A DNA stretch of 64,000 nucleotides from Lentilactobacillus otakiensis DSM 19908 = JCM 15040 (GTDB lineage: Bacteria; Bacillota; Bacilli; Lactobacillales; Lactobacillaceae), in NCBI RefSeq assembly GCF_001434145.1, contig NZ_AZED01000011.1, forward strand, positions 62,667 to 126,666, in the 5' to 3' direction. The notes under the pieces are model-generated. The model was not told the origin of the DNA and searched no databases. It was given only the letters and a program-made list of their open reading frames with translations. Positions 17,793 to 26,718 of the stretch are shown piece by piece. How positions within the stretch are numbered: position 1 is the first letter of the stretch; each line of letters begins with the position of its first letter. The position numbers and the translations under genes are program-made.

Positions 17793-18887
17793 TTATTTAA
17801 AAAGAAATCTCAATGGATCAAAGGCAATAAACGTAACCCCGGCAACTGCGATGACCGCCAAAGTTGCCATGACGGGAAGGGTTTCAGAAATCCCAGTCGA
17901 ATCGTGTTCCATGTACTTAACATGCTTGACTGGCGTGGTCAAAGTTGCCTTACTGCCAGTTACGGTTGTAATCGTACCGGGCTTCTGGGCTGTTTTCAAG
18001 ACATGACGGTAAATCGTGTTTGAAAACGCGTTAAATGTCAGTAGTTTGGTCTTATTGCTCGTAATCGCACTCGCCGCCTTGACTGCCTTTGGATCACTGT
18101 TCGTGACCTTATCAGCAAAGGTATCGCCTACAATATCGTTATGGACGTTTGAGCTCTCAATAATTGTCTGATCAGGGACAATCAAAGTCTCTTCAGTCTT
18201 GCCAGGTTGGGCTGTATCTGGCGATTCAAGCACAACCGTCGAATCGTCAGGTGTGTCTACTGCAGATGATGCAGTTTGAGCTTGAACATCTGAATCAGAT
18301 TTATCGGCATCTGGGATAACCTTATCGACAACGGTTTTCACAACATTATCGATTGCGTCATCCCCTGCGCCAACTACTGAAGCGCCAGCATTTAAATCAC
18401 TGCTGGTCGCGCTGGATGAACTGGTTGCAGAACTGGTACTCTCACTAGCAGTGCTTTCTGACTCGGAATCAGCTTGTTGGGTAGTTGTCTGTTGTGGTGT
18501 GGCAGAACTAACCGAGCTTTCGGAAACCGCAGTCGTTTCACCCTTGGCATCGCTAGTATCGTCATTATCCGTTGGTTTGACCTGGTTATCCTTGGCATCA
18601 CCATATGTAGTCGTCACGCTACTGCTGTCAGAATTTTTGTTTGCTTTAGAATCATCAAGTTGACTGCTTGAACTGCCCTCAGAATCAGTGTCTGCAGAAG
18701 TGTTGGATGACGTCCCGTTTGCTGGGTTGGCAGACACAGTCGACTTGGAATTACTGATTGATTGAACTTCCGTCGATGACTGCGTTGAGCCGGTAGTAGC
18801 AGCTTGTGCCTGAGTACCTACCCCAAAACCGCCAAAGACTATCAACGAAAACAACAGTGTTAACCTGTATTTTGATTTCGTATTCAT
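17793..18887 (-). CDS. Secreted Ser/Thr-rich membrane-anchored surface protein
   Basis: A 364-residue protein with a signal peptide (residues 1-29, ending TQAQAA), then about 160 residues of low-complexity Ser, Thr, Asp, Ala and Gln, likely a stalk or glycosylated linker. A less biased region (about 180-320) follows, with a C-terminal hydrophobic helix ending FDPLRFLFK. The ETLPVMATL before the helix resembles the layout of a sortase signal but lacks LPxTG. It is divergent from the SGNH hydrolase gene. I do not recognise a functional domain. Confidence 0.75.
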   Translation of the reverse strand: MNTKSKYRLTLLFSLIVFGGFGVGTQAQAATTGSTQSSTEVQSISNSKSTVSANPANGTSSNTSADTDSEGSSSSQLDDSKANKNSDSSSVTTTYGDAKDNQVKPTDNDDTSDAKGETTAVSESSVSSATPQQTTTQQADSESESTASESTSSATSSSSATSSDLNAGASVVGAGDDAIDNVVKTVVDKVIPDADKSDSDVQAQTASSAVDTPDDSTVVLESPDTAQPGKTEETLIVPDQTIIESSNVHNDIVGDTFADKVTNSDPKAVKAASAITSNKTKLLTFNAFSNTIYRHVLKTAQKPGTITTVTGSKATLTTPVKHVKYMEHDSTGISETLPVMATLAVIAVAGVTFIAFDPLRFLFK

Positions 18888-19085
18888 TATTTATTGACTC
18901 CCCCGGTTACATACTTGTCAAATCTCAAGCTTGTGAATCTTGCTAAAAGTAAGCATAATTGATTTACTAAAAATAAGCAAGTTGTGCGCAAACTCTTCAC
19001 TTGAGTGTAAGCGGTATGTAAGGGTTTCGTAACAATATCATGCTAAAGTAATACATAGTTGAAATTTTATGAGGAGATAATCAAT

Positions 19086-20273
19086 ATGAATAAACGTTTT
19101 TACATAGCGACTGCGATTACAGCCGCCTTGGGGGTTGCGGCATTGATGACGCCTGCTCACGCCGCAGCAACGGATCCGACGACTCCGACTTCAACAAGTT
19201 CGTCCAGTACTAAATCAAAAACATCAAAGGATACCACGCCAAAAGTCATCCCGGCAGCGACCATCGTCTCTACTGAAGATTACGACCAGCCGCTTCCCTA
19301 CCATATGAAGTCCGGCTATGTCTATACCACATCCGGCTTGAACAAGACGCTGGGATCCGCTAAAAACTTTGCCAAGATTACCTGGTACACTTATAAAAAA
19401 GCTGTCATCGACCGCTCTGCACAAGGCAAAGGCAACTCTGTCTGGTACTATGTTAAGAGTGGTTCCGGTAAGCAAAGCGGCTGGGTTTGGCACGGCAGTC
19501 TCCAGGATATTTCGGAAGGAACGTTTAACATCGCAATGAAAAATAGTGACTACTTCAAATCAGATAAAATAATCACCATGGGGGATTCAATTACTGCCGG
19601 TTACGATGGCTATGAGACTTTGGATGCCGGTTACCCAACCTGGCTGTCCCGTTACCTTGGTACCACGGTTGATAACGCTGCTTATAACGGTGCCTTCTTA
19701 TGTGATGCCGGCGATATGTCAACGCCTGGTGATCTCGGCACAACTGTCAGTGACACCAACTTCGCCAAATACGACGTTGCCACGATTGCTTACGGGACCA
19801 ACGACTACGGCCATACGGATTCAACTATTGATCAGATTAAAAATACTTTGGATTCCAACATCAAGAAGATGAAGGCTGAAAATAAAAATTTGATTATTTA
19901 TGGGTTCCTGCCAATCACTCGTTATGATAATAACCAAAATTCAGATGACATTGTTGGCCAAGCCGGCTATACAATGAATGAATTGCGAGCAGCAGAAGCG
20001 CAGGTTTACGAGGATAACAATGTGCCATACCTCAACTGGGCAGACGTTGATCCTGATTTAATCACCGACGCCAACCACATCGACCGTTTCAACGATGGTC
20101 GTTTGCATCCCGCAGCCAAAACTTATCAGTTGATGGCAAGAGATATTGCCAAGTTCATGATTGACAATTTCCCAAAGGATCAGATTAAGAAGTCGACTTC
20201 GACTAAGAAGACAACCACTAAATCAACCACCGCTACAAAGAAAACCACAACGAAAACATCAACTAATTACTAA
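19086..20273 (+). CDS. Secreted SGNH/GDSL-family hydrolase
   Basis: A predicted extracellular esterase or lipase of 395 residues. A signal peptide (about 1-29, ending AHAAA) is followed by a Thr/Ser/Lys linker and an SH3-like region (about 70-155). The SGNH domain follows: the nucleophile block MGDSITAGYDG, the GTNDYG block III, and DGRLHP carrying the catalytic Asp and His. The C-terminal 25 residues are a Thr/Lys-rich tail that may bind the wall. I chose the ATG at 19086, preceded by AGGAG, over an ATG nine codons earlier. Confidence 0.88.
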   Translation: MNKRFYIATAITAALGVAALMTPAHAAATDPTTPTSTSSSSTKSKTSKDTTPKVIPAATIVSTEDYDQPLPYHMKSGYVYTTSGLNKTLGSAKNFAKITWYTYKKAVIDRSAQGKGNSVWYYVKSGSGKQSGWVWHGSLQDISEGTFNIAMKNSDYFKSDKIITMGDSITAGYDGYETLDAGYPTWLSRYLGTTVDNAAYNGAFLCDAGDMSTPGDLGTTVSDTNFAKYDVATIAYGTNDYGHTDSTIDQIKNTLDSNIKKMKAENKNLIIYGFLPITRYDNNQNSDDIVGQAGYTMNELRAAEAQVYEDNNVPYLNWADVDPDLITDANHIDRFNDGRLHPAAKTYQLMARDIAKFMIDNFPKDQIKKSTSTKKTTTKSTTATKKTTTKTSTNY

Positions 20274-20285
20274 TCGCGCATCAAT

Positions 20286-20328
20286 AAAGGCAGGTTTCCA
20301 AAATCAGGAGACCTGCCTTTTTGTTTTT
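20286..20328 (+). terminator. SGNH hydrolase terminator
   Basis: AAAGGCAGGT.TCC pairs with GGAGACCTGCCTTT, followed by TTGTTTTTG. It probably also separates the convergent NlpC/P60 gene. Confidence 0.9.
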
Positions 20329-20332
20329 GCAT

Positions 20333-21379
20333 TTAGTTAAATGGCCGGGCAATCCCAGCAATATCTGAGCGTTGTCCATTACGAATCGGCTGAACCATGA
20401 TTCGTGGCGGCCAGCTTTCGATCACTTTGTTTTTACCAAGATAAATTGCCACGTGCCAAATGACGTGAGTACCCGGTTGGTAATAGAACACCAGGTCACC
20501 TCTTTGACGATGGGAATAAGCAACGTGTTTGAATTTCTTGGATGCCCACAAGTTTCGCGAGTTCCATTCATTACCAGGATAGGCATGGTGAATCGAACTA
20601 GTTGGCAGTGGATTGATACCGCCTGCATATAGTCCCTGCATCACCAATCCAGAGCAGTCAGTTCCATACTTGGGGCTCGATGAAGAACCAACCAAATATG
20701 GATTGCCCATGTAACGGTAGGCTTGATGAATCATTGCTTCAATGTGGGCTGAACGACCGTTCCACGCATGGGCTTTCAATGGGGCAACATAACTATCAAT
20801 CCCCGTCCAAGCTTTTTTGGAAAAGCCCATCTTGAGCCATGTCTTTTCGTTGACGTTTCCGGTCACTTTCAAATGGTGCCGCTGTTGAAATCGTTTGACG
20901 GCGTTATAAGTTGCTTGGTTATATTTATCGTAACCTGCAAAAGTGCCCATCTTGCGCATAATATACCAGGTCTTGATCCCCTCGTAGTGACGTTTAACAG
21001 TGTAACCAATCTTACCAAATGGCTTAATCTGCGTGTAATTGACTTGGTAATACTTTTTCGGGTTCTGATAGCCCTTGGTCTTGACGACAAATTTCTTGCT
21101 GGCAGTCAAATACTTGCCGGTATTGGTTTTAAGCACCGGTGCCTTGCCATCTTCATGGATGACTTGACTGATTTTGGCAAAGTGATTGGCTGAAACTTTA
21201 GTGGCTTTATGTGTCTTTTCAGCATCCCGATATAAGATCACAGAATGTTTGGTCTTGATGATTCCAGGATTAGTGGTGTAGTAGTTAGAGTTAGCATGTA
21301 CGCCGGTCGCCCAGGCGAAGGCTAGCAAAACGGTGAAGACTGCTGCTGTGGTCACAATGATTCGTTTAAAATGTGTCAT
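20333..21379 (-). CDS. Secreted NlpC/P60 peptidase with peptidoglycan-binding domain
   Basis: A cell-wall endopeptidase of 348 residues. A signal peptide (about 1-30) is followed by an SH3-like region, a PG_binding_1 domain (about 155-195, YNQATYNAVKRFQQRHHLKVTG broken by family positions) and a C-terminal NlpC/P60 domain. That domain has the catalytic Cys in GTDCSGLV and His in WHVAIYLG. It likely cleaves peptide stems of peptidoglycan during growth. It lies 21 bases downstream of the C39-like gene. Confidence 0.9.
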   Translation of the reverse strand: MTHFKRIIVTTAAVFTVLLAFAWATGVHANSNYYTTNPGIIKTKHSVILYRDAEKTHKATKVSANHFAKISQVIHEDGKAPVLKTNTGKYLTASKKFVVKTKGYQNPKKYYQVNYTQIKPFGKIGYTVKRHYEGIKTWYIMRKMGTFAGYDKYNQATYNAVKRFQQRHHLKVTGNVNEKTWLKMGFSKKAWTGIDSYVAPLKAHAWNGRSAHIEAMIHQAYRYMGNPYLVGSSSSPKYGTDCSGLVMQGLYAGGINPLPTSSIHHAYPGNEWNSRNLWASKKFKHVAYSHRQRGDLVFYYQPGTHVIWHVAIYLGKNKVIESWPPRIMVQPIRNGQRSDIAGIARPFN

Positions 21380-21400
21380 GTCAAAGCATCCCTTCCATAA

Positions 21401-22231
21401 TTAGTAACTCAGTGCTCGATAGCCATCCCTTGAACGATGAGTCTGCATCGTTTTGATCTTCATACTGGTCTTTTTCTTCGTCCAAGGATCGTTGTAATAA
21501 AATCTCGAACTGGAATAGCCCGTGATGGTAATTGCATGATTGACAAAGCCGTCAACATTATTGACCCAAACCACTACTGGATGTTCGGTAGCAATCTTAG
21601 CCTTGATCCTAGAAACGTTGGCCCCGGTCATGTTCACCGCACTGCCTGCGTGACGTTTGACAACTCTCATGAGTCCTTTGGGGTAAATGTACCAGCCAGT
21701 CGGGCTGTATGGGCTGCCGACAAACCCTTTGTTGGGGTTGCGGCTGCGTGGCACCTGTTTGGCCAGCTGCATTTTAGTGACTTTTGAGCCGGCAAAATTC
21801 AGCATCATCGTTGTCGCAACAATTTCACAGCCAGTCGGTAGTTCCGGCCGTTGAGCAATCAGCGGCACATTCAGCCAGCGATATGATTGATCGGTGGCGT
21901 TTAAGTGAACCCACCCCGTGAAGGTTCGATATGTAAATTTAACCCAGGTCCCTGTTCCAGCCGTTTCTTGCTTGGTGACATGGATCTTCTTATTTTTGAA
22001 CTCATGGCCAAATGCGATTGGCTTAAGGTTATCTTCGGAAGTCTTCCAACCACCGGATTTGTAAATGCCATAATCATGGGAAGTTGAACGAATCCGGGTA
22101 TAGTAGTTTGCCACCTTGAGATTGGTTGGATGAACATACGTGGTATCCGCGTTTGCGGTAAGGGGACCAATGATAAAAACTGCCAACAACCCCAGGATTA
22201 TCAGTAGGCTCCGGAAAATAGTCTGCTTCAT
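21401..22231 (-). CDS. Secreted C39-like cysteine peptidase
   Basis: A 276-residue protein with a signal peptide (about 1-28), an SH3-like region with TGTWVKFTYRTFTGWVHL, and a Peptidase_C39_2-type domain. Catalytic features are LPTGCEIVATTMML (Cys) and NHAITITGY (His) with FYYNDPW downstream. The role is probably wall-peptide cleavage. The ATG at 22231 has AGAGG upstream. It may be co-transcribed with the NlpC/P60 gene. Confidence 0.85.
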   Translation of the reverse strand: MKQTIFRSLLIILGLLAVFIIGPLTANADTTYVHPTNLKVANYYTRIRSTSHDYGIYKSGGWKTSEDNLKPIAFGHEFKNKKIHVTKQETAGTGTWVKFTYRTFTGWVHLNATDQSYRWLNVPLIAQRPELPTGCEIVATTMMLNFAGSKVTKMQLAKQVPRSRNPNKGFVGSPYSPTGWYIYPKGLMRVVKRHAGSAVNMTGANVSRIKAKIATEHPVVVWVNNVDGFVNHAITITGYSSSRFYYNDPWTKKKTSMKIKTMQTHRSRDGYRALSY

Positions 22232-22385
22232 GATTTGCCTCTCATTGTATAAGATATGTGTCATTATACTATCTTTTTATAAGTGTTTCTATGGTATTTA
22301 GTAATTAATAGTTGACGGCGTGAATTAAAAGTGTTTTCTTGCTGGCAACTCAAAGATGATACTAGAAATAATTAAATGCAAAACA

Positions 22386-22421
22386 AAAACCAGCGACCCG
22401 AAATTAATCGGATCGCTGGTT
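22386..22421 (-). terminator. slp1 terminator
   Basis: AACCAGCGA.CCGA stem with complement, T-rich on both sides, so it may act in both directions. It ends the 3' UTR of the first S-layer gene. Confidence 0.85.
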
Positions 22422-22438
22422 TATTTTTATATCTGCCT

Positions 22439-22600
22439 GGAAGAAATATGCTTGAAGTATCCCTTCCGTTCCAGCAGATTATTCGTTACCTGTGTGCAAC
22501 TACAAATCATATTGACGGAACGGTGATTCCATAAAGCGGACGACCAAATCACTTTGGTCGACATTACATATTAAGTTTGTAGAGCTGGAATTGGTAAAAA
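22439..22600 (-). repeat. Shared 3' UTR block of slp1 (copy 1)
   Basis: Hairpin GGAAG.AATAT-GCTTGAA-GTAT..CTTCC (22439-22467), then a degenerate second element with CAACTACAAATCATATTG, then a GACCAAA/TTTGGTC hairpin (about 22541-22563). The same order recurs after slp2 and slp3. Confidence 0.6.
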
Positions 22601-22629
22601 TATGGGACAAATGAGAATGCTAACAATGA

Positions 22630-24243
22630 TTACTTAGCAACATAATCAGTGTTGGCGTTAGCATCAGTCGTTTGTGTTGGAAGTGCTTTGCTAGTGATAT
22701 AACGTTGCATTACAACTTTAACGGTAGCGCCCTTTTGTTGAGTTGGAGCATTGTTATTCAAAGTAGCCTTACCATCAAAACTATAGAAGTAACGTTGAGT
22801 ACCATTATTTAAGTCTTGACCAAAGAATCCAGTAACTGGACCATTGTTATGAGTATTGGTGTTAGGGAAAGTCAATTCACCAGCTGGAGCAGTGTAAGCA
22901 TTAGGTGCAAGAATTAAATTATAAATGAATCTTCCGCCACCATCTTTGTTAGTTAAAGTCCAATCTTGGAAGTAGTCGTTCATATTGAATGATCCGGCAG
23001 TCTTATTATCTGGAAGAGCTGCAGCTTGTTGAGCAGCAGTTAATGCAGGATAACCTGATGCAAATGCAGTTGCTGGAAGAGCAGTAATTGCACCACCTTC
23101 AGTATCTTGATAATAATACTGAACCTTTGTTTGTGCTGCTGTTGGTGTAACATCAACCGTCAAAGTATCACCAAACTTAGCACCAGAAATAACTGGGCTG
23201 ATAGTAAGGTTCTTTGCATCAGATGCAGCGGCTTGGCCATCAGTAGTCTTAAATGCATAGCCTGATGGTGCACCAGCATTTACAAGATACTGAGTCAAAC
23301 TATAACCTGCACTGTTTACCAATGCATTAACAGCGTTTCCTTGCTTAGTACCAGTAGAAGCAGTGGTCCAGACGTTAGTCTTGTCCAAAGTCTTACCAGT
23401 AGTAACATCACGGTACGCAATCTTCACACTAGTATCAGCGTTAAAGTTATCAACTGGAGTAGCAGGAGTAGCTTGTGCTAAACCACTGTATAAGATCCAG
23501 CCATTAGCCTTGCTGTTAGCAGAGTCGGTTGCTTGGATTTTAACCCAAAGGTCACCTTCACGAGTACGAACAGTTTGGTCAACAACTTTAAATGTTGCGT
23601 CCTTGTATGGCGTTGAGTCGGTGATTACTCGGCCCTTCTTATATTGAGTCCATGCAGGATAAGTGTAAGTTACTTCAGTACCATCGTTAGAAGTACCAGG
23701 GTTGGCAATCTTGTAAGTTGCAGCTTTTTGAGTAGCACTCAAAGCATTGGTTTGACCTTGAGTGTTAATCGTAGCACTTGAACTTACAGAACCGTTTGCG
23801 TCTGGGTTAGCTGCTGGATCAGTCGTTGTGTTGTATTGTGCAACACCGCCGCCGAACGCATCAGATGACTTACCACCGTAAATCCAGCCACGGTATGCAC
23901 CATCAAATGATACAACCTTGTAGTAAACTGAGCCACGGTTAGTAGTCGCAACACGGTAAGCACGTACGTTGTGTTGTGAGCTCTTTGAGTTTGCGAAACT
24001 GCCTAAAACAGCCTTGCTTGCCTTAACTCTGGCACCACGTAAAGTACCAGCCTTAGTATATAAAGCACTCTTACCAGTGAAATTAACGTTACGAGAAGTA
24101 GCGTCCCCGCCAAGAGTTTTATTGGATGTTACTTTAGCGTAAGACTTTGCGCTTGCTTGAGTAGCATTAGCAGTACCAACTGCTGCAACCAATCCCAAAG
24201 CGGCAACACCAATGAAAAGAGACTTTTTCAAAGTATTTTTCAA
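22630..24243 (-). CDS. S-layer-type surface protein, subfamily A (slp1)
   Basis: A 537-residue secreted protein. The start is a TTG at 24241-24243, eight bases after GGAGG; the longer ATG frame upstream has no ribosome site. The signal peptide is cleaved about after Ala32 ([10 protein letters not shown]). The wall-binding region (about 33-265) has two blocks: [20 protein letters not shown]...RGWIYGGKS and [22 protein letters not shown]...REGDLWVKI. The variable C-terminal half has [35 protein letters not shown] and the end NTDYVAK, shared with slp2 and slp3. The type matches L. brevis/L. buchneri S-layer proteins, which crystallise on the wall surface. Confidence 0.88.
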   Translation of the reverse strand: MKNTLKKSLFIGVAALGLVAAVGTANATQASAKSYAKVTSNKTLGGDATSRNVNFTGKSALYTKAGTLRGARVKASKAVLGSFANSKSSQHNVRAYRVATTNRGSVYYKVVSFDGAYRGWIYGGKSSDAFGGGVAQYNTTTDPAANPDANGSVSSSATINTQGQTNALSATQKAATYKIANPGTSNDGTEVTYTYPAWTQYKKGRVITDSTPYKDATFKVVDQTVRTREGDLWVKIQATDSANSKANGWILYSGLAQATPATPVDNFNADTSVKIAYRDVTTGKTLDKTNVWTTASTGTKQGNAVNALVNSAGYSLTQYLVNAGAPSGYAFKTTDGQAAASDAKNLTISPVISGAKFGDTLTVDVTPTAAQTKVQYYYQDTEGGAITALPATAFASGYPALTAAQQAAALPDNKTAGSFNMNDYFQDWTLTNKDGGGRFIYNLILAPNAYTAPAGELTFPNTNTHNNGPVTGFFGQDLNNGTQRYFYSFDGKATLNNNAPTQQKGATVKVVMQRYITSKALPTQTTDANANTDYVAK

Positions 24244-24377
24244 ATGACATTCCTCCAATATGTTAAAGATTATGATAAGTATAACGCACTTCAAACAAAA
24301 GTCGATGTGTTTCCGAGATTTGCTCAAGTGATTAACCAACCTTATCTAGTATATCATCTTTGCCGACGCTTCCCAAA

Positions 24378-24413
24378 CGAAACAAACGACCCGTATTAAA
24401 ACGGCTCGTTTGT
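24378..24413 (-). terminator. slp2 terminator
   Basis: AACAAACGA.CCGT stem, loop ATTAAA, complement; T-rich flanks on the minus strand. Confidence 0.8.
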
Positions 24414-24428
24414 TACGACACTATTTAA

Positions 24429-24489
24429 GGAAAAATATGCTTGAAATATTTTTCCCACTTCGCATAAACTGCTTGATTGAATATGCGAA
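24429..24489 (-). repeat. Twin hairpins in the slp2 3' UTR (copy 2)
   Basis: GGAAAAATAT-GCTTGAA-ATATTTTTCC (24429-24455) and TTCGCATA..GCTTGATTG..TATGCGAA (24459-24489). Both loops carry GCTTGA. They lie between the slp2 stop codon and its terminator. Confidence 0.75.
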
Positions 24490-24531
24490 AACGATTGTTC
24501 ATATCATATTGGAGGTTGCTTGAACACAAAA

Positions 24532-24567
24532 GGGAGGGCTGGGCGAATGATCGCCTAATCCCCCCTC
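24532..24567 (-). other. Hairpin after slp2 stop
   Basis: A GC-rich hairpin GGGAGGGCT.GGCGA with its near-complement and TTTTGTG on the minus strand. It is the first element of the slp2 3' UTR and could be an early terminator. Confidence 0.6.
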
Positions 24568-24631
24568 TTGGACTAGTTTGAAGTATTTGAAGCTACTTTT
24601 TAATTAACATATCGGCGTAGGCTATTTAAAC

Positions 24632-26254
24632 CTATTTTGCGACATAATCAGTGTTAGCGTTCGCATCAGTTGTTTCTGATGGAAGAGGAAGGCTGGTCGT
24701 GTAACGTTGCATAACAACCTTAACTGTTGCACCTTTCTCTTGACGACTTGCATTATTGCTGATTGTGTCAGCACCGTTAAATACATAGAAGTAACGTTGA
24801 GATCCACTGTTCAATGACTGACCAAAGAATCCAGTTGTCTTTAACAGGTTAGTCGAAGTGGTTCCTGGAACTGTTAATTGGCCGGTTGAAGCAGTATATA
24901 CATTTGGTGCCTTGATCAGTTGGGCAATAAATTTAGCGCCACTTGCAGGAGTTGATCCAGCTCCGTAATCCGCAAAGTAATCAGACATATTAAATGTATC
25001 TGAGGTGGTTGTGGTGTCAGGAAGTGCCGCAGTTTGTTCAGCAGAAGTCAATGCTGGATAGCCATATGCAAATGCGGATGAATCCAGAGCAGAAATTGTG
25101 CCACCAGCTTTGTCTTCATAGTAATACTGAACCTTTGTGGTTGCAGCAGTTGGCGTAACATCAACTGTTAAAGTGTCACCATATTTTGCATTTGTAATTG
25201 TTGGACTAACATTTAAGTTGCTTGTAGTAGCGGTGGTGCTACCATCACTCGTCTTAAATGCGTACCCTGATGGTGCACCCGCATTAAGAATGTATGATGA
25301 AAGGTTGTAGCCACTAGTGTTCAATGCAGTTGTGCCGACAGTATCTCCTTCCTTGGTACCAGAAGTTGCTGTGGTCCAAGTCTTGGTCGTGGAAATTGTC
25401 TTACCAGTCGAGACATCCCGATAGGCAATCTTCACGCTGGTATTTGCATCAAAGGTTGAGGTTGGTGTAGTTGAAGCAGTGGTCAAACCGCTGTACTTGA
25501 TCCAGCCATTAGCCTTACTGTTAGCTGAGTCGGTTGCTTCGATCTTAACCCACAAGTCGCCTTCACGAGTCCGAGTTGTTTCATCGGTGATCTTGAAAGT
25601 AGCGTCCTTGTATGGCGTTGAGTCGGTGATAACGCGGCCCTTCTTGTATTGAGTCCATGCAGGATAAGTGTAAGTGACTTCAGTACCATCGTTTGATGTA
25701 CCAGTGTTGGCAATCTTATATGTGGCAGCCTTCTGAGCGGTGGTCAAAGCAGAAGTTTGACTCGCTTGAGACGAGGTTGTTGAGTATGATGATGCTGACG
25801 ATGAGCTCGTGTCAGTTGATGCTGTTGGGTCAGTAGTTGTGTTGTATGACTTGATGCCACCTGCAAATGCAGTGGTTGACTTACCACCGTAGATCCAACC
25901 ACGGTATGTACCATCATATGATACAACCTTGTAGTATACGGACCCGCGATTAGTTGTAGCTACTCGGTAAGCCCGCCAGTTTTTCTCACTGCTTTTTGAA
26001 GTTGAAAGGCTTGATAATGTGGCTTTAGTTGCCACAGTCTTAGCACCTTTCAATGTACCAGCCTTTGTATAGAGGGCATTGGTACCATTGACGTTGACGT
26101 TACGACTAGTGGCGTCAGTTGTTAAGGCTTTGTTAGATGTCACCTTAGCATATGATTTGGCGCTCGCATTCGTAGCGTTGGCAGTCCCAGCAATTGCGAC
26201 AAAACTTAAGGCTGCAATTCCTGTATAAATTGATCGTTTTAAATTTTTATTCAT
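24632..26254 (-). CDS. S-layer-type surface protein, subfamily A (slp2)
   Basis: A 540-residue paralogue of slp1 with ATG start (GGAGG eight bases upstream) and cleavage about after Ala32. A Ser/Thr linker (about residues 155-180, [14 protein letters not shown]) separates the two wall-binding blocks and is the most divergent part against slp1. The C-terminal domain carries [45 protein letters not shown] broken by family positions, and the same NTDYVAK end. It is close enough in sequence to slp1 and slp3 to allow homologous recombination. Confidence 0.88.
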   Translation of the reverse strand: MNKNLKRSIYTGIAALSFVAIAGTANATNASAKSYAKVTSNKALTTDATSRNVNVNGTNALYTKAGTLKGAKTVATKATLSSLSTSKSSEKNWRAYRVATTNRGSVYYKVVSYDGTYRGWIYGGKSTTAFAGGIKSYNTTTDPTASTDTSSSSASSYSTTSSQASQTSALTTAQKAATYKIANTGTSNDGTEVTYTYPAWTQYKKGRVITDSTPYKDATFKITDETTRTREGDLWVKIEATDSANSKANGWIKYSGLTTASTTPTSTFDANTSVKIAYRDVSTGKTISTTKTWTTATSGTKEGDTVGTTALNTSGYNLSSYILNAGAPSGYAFKTSDGSTTATTSNLNVSPTITNAKYGDTLTVDVTPTAATTKVQYYYEDKAGGTISALDSSAFAYGYPALTSAEQTAALPDTTTTSDTFNMSDYFADYGAGSTPASGAKFIAQLIKAPNVYTASTGQLTVPGTTSTNLLKTTGFFGQSLNSGSQRYFYVFNGADTISNNASRQEKGATVKVVMQRYTTSLPLPSETTDANANTDYVAK

Positions 26255-26442
26255 TTTCCATTCCTCCTTACAAAGAATACATTTAGTATAACTTGTTTAT
26301 GGAGCAGTGACATTACGGTGTTTAAACAAAATTCTTAAGTTATTTCAAGAATGTGACATGTATAAAACAATGCGTCAAAAGTGAATAGATATTCTTAAAG
26401 TTTGCATATTTTAAGGTGTAGTTAAGGTAAGCGTTGTTCAGC

Positions 26443-26479
26443 AAAAAAGGAGCGTGTCGAAATGAATCGACCCGCTCCT
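26443..26479 (-). terminator. slp3 terminator
   Basis: AGGAGCG.GTCGA stem with complement, followed by TTTTTTGC on the minus strand and by GAGTTTTT on the plus strand. Confidence 0.88.
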
Positions 26480-26495
26480 GAGTTTTTAAATTTAC

Positions 26496-26556
26496 GGAAG
26501 AGATACGCTTGAAATATCGTCTTCCACTCGCATAAACCGCTTGATTGAATATGCGA
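26496..26556 (-). repeat. Twin hairpins in the slp3 3' UTR (copy 3)
   Basis: GGAAGAGATA-CGCTTGAAA-TATC.TCTTCC (26496-26525) and TCGCATA..GCTTGATTG..TATGCGA (26528-26556). The stem bases differ from copy 2 in a compensatory way while GCTTGA is kept in both loops. Confidence 0.75.
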
Positions 26557-26603
26557 CTACAAATCATTTTTTATCATATTGGATTGAACTTTTAGGATTA
26601 ACA

Positions 26604-26642
26604 AAGGGGCCGACCAGGCTACTACCTCTGGTCGAACCCCCT
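26604..26642 (-). other. Hairpin after slp3 stop
   Basis: GGGG..CGACCAG pairs with CTGGTCG..CCCC, then TTTGTT on the minus strand. It corresponds in position to the hairpins after slp1 and slp2. Confidence 0.6.
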
Positions 26643-26718
26643 TATTAACTTGTAGAGCTGTGCTTTGTTTTGAGACCTGAAATGGATGTGTTTTGAAAAT
26701 CGATGATACTTTTAGTTG

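Noticed and set aside
17793-17900. Sortase signal in the C-terminus of the Ser/Thr-rich protein
   Set aside because: The sequence is LPVMA followed by a helix and a short tail; no LPxTG or close variant, so only a membrane anchor is supported.
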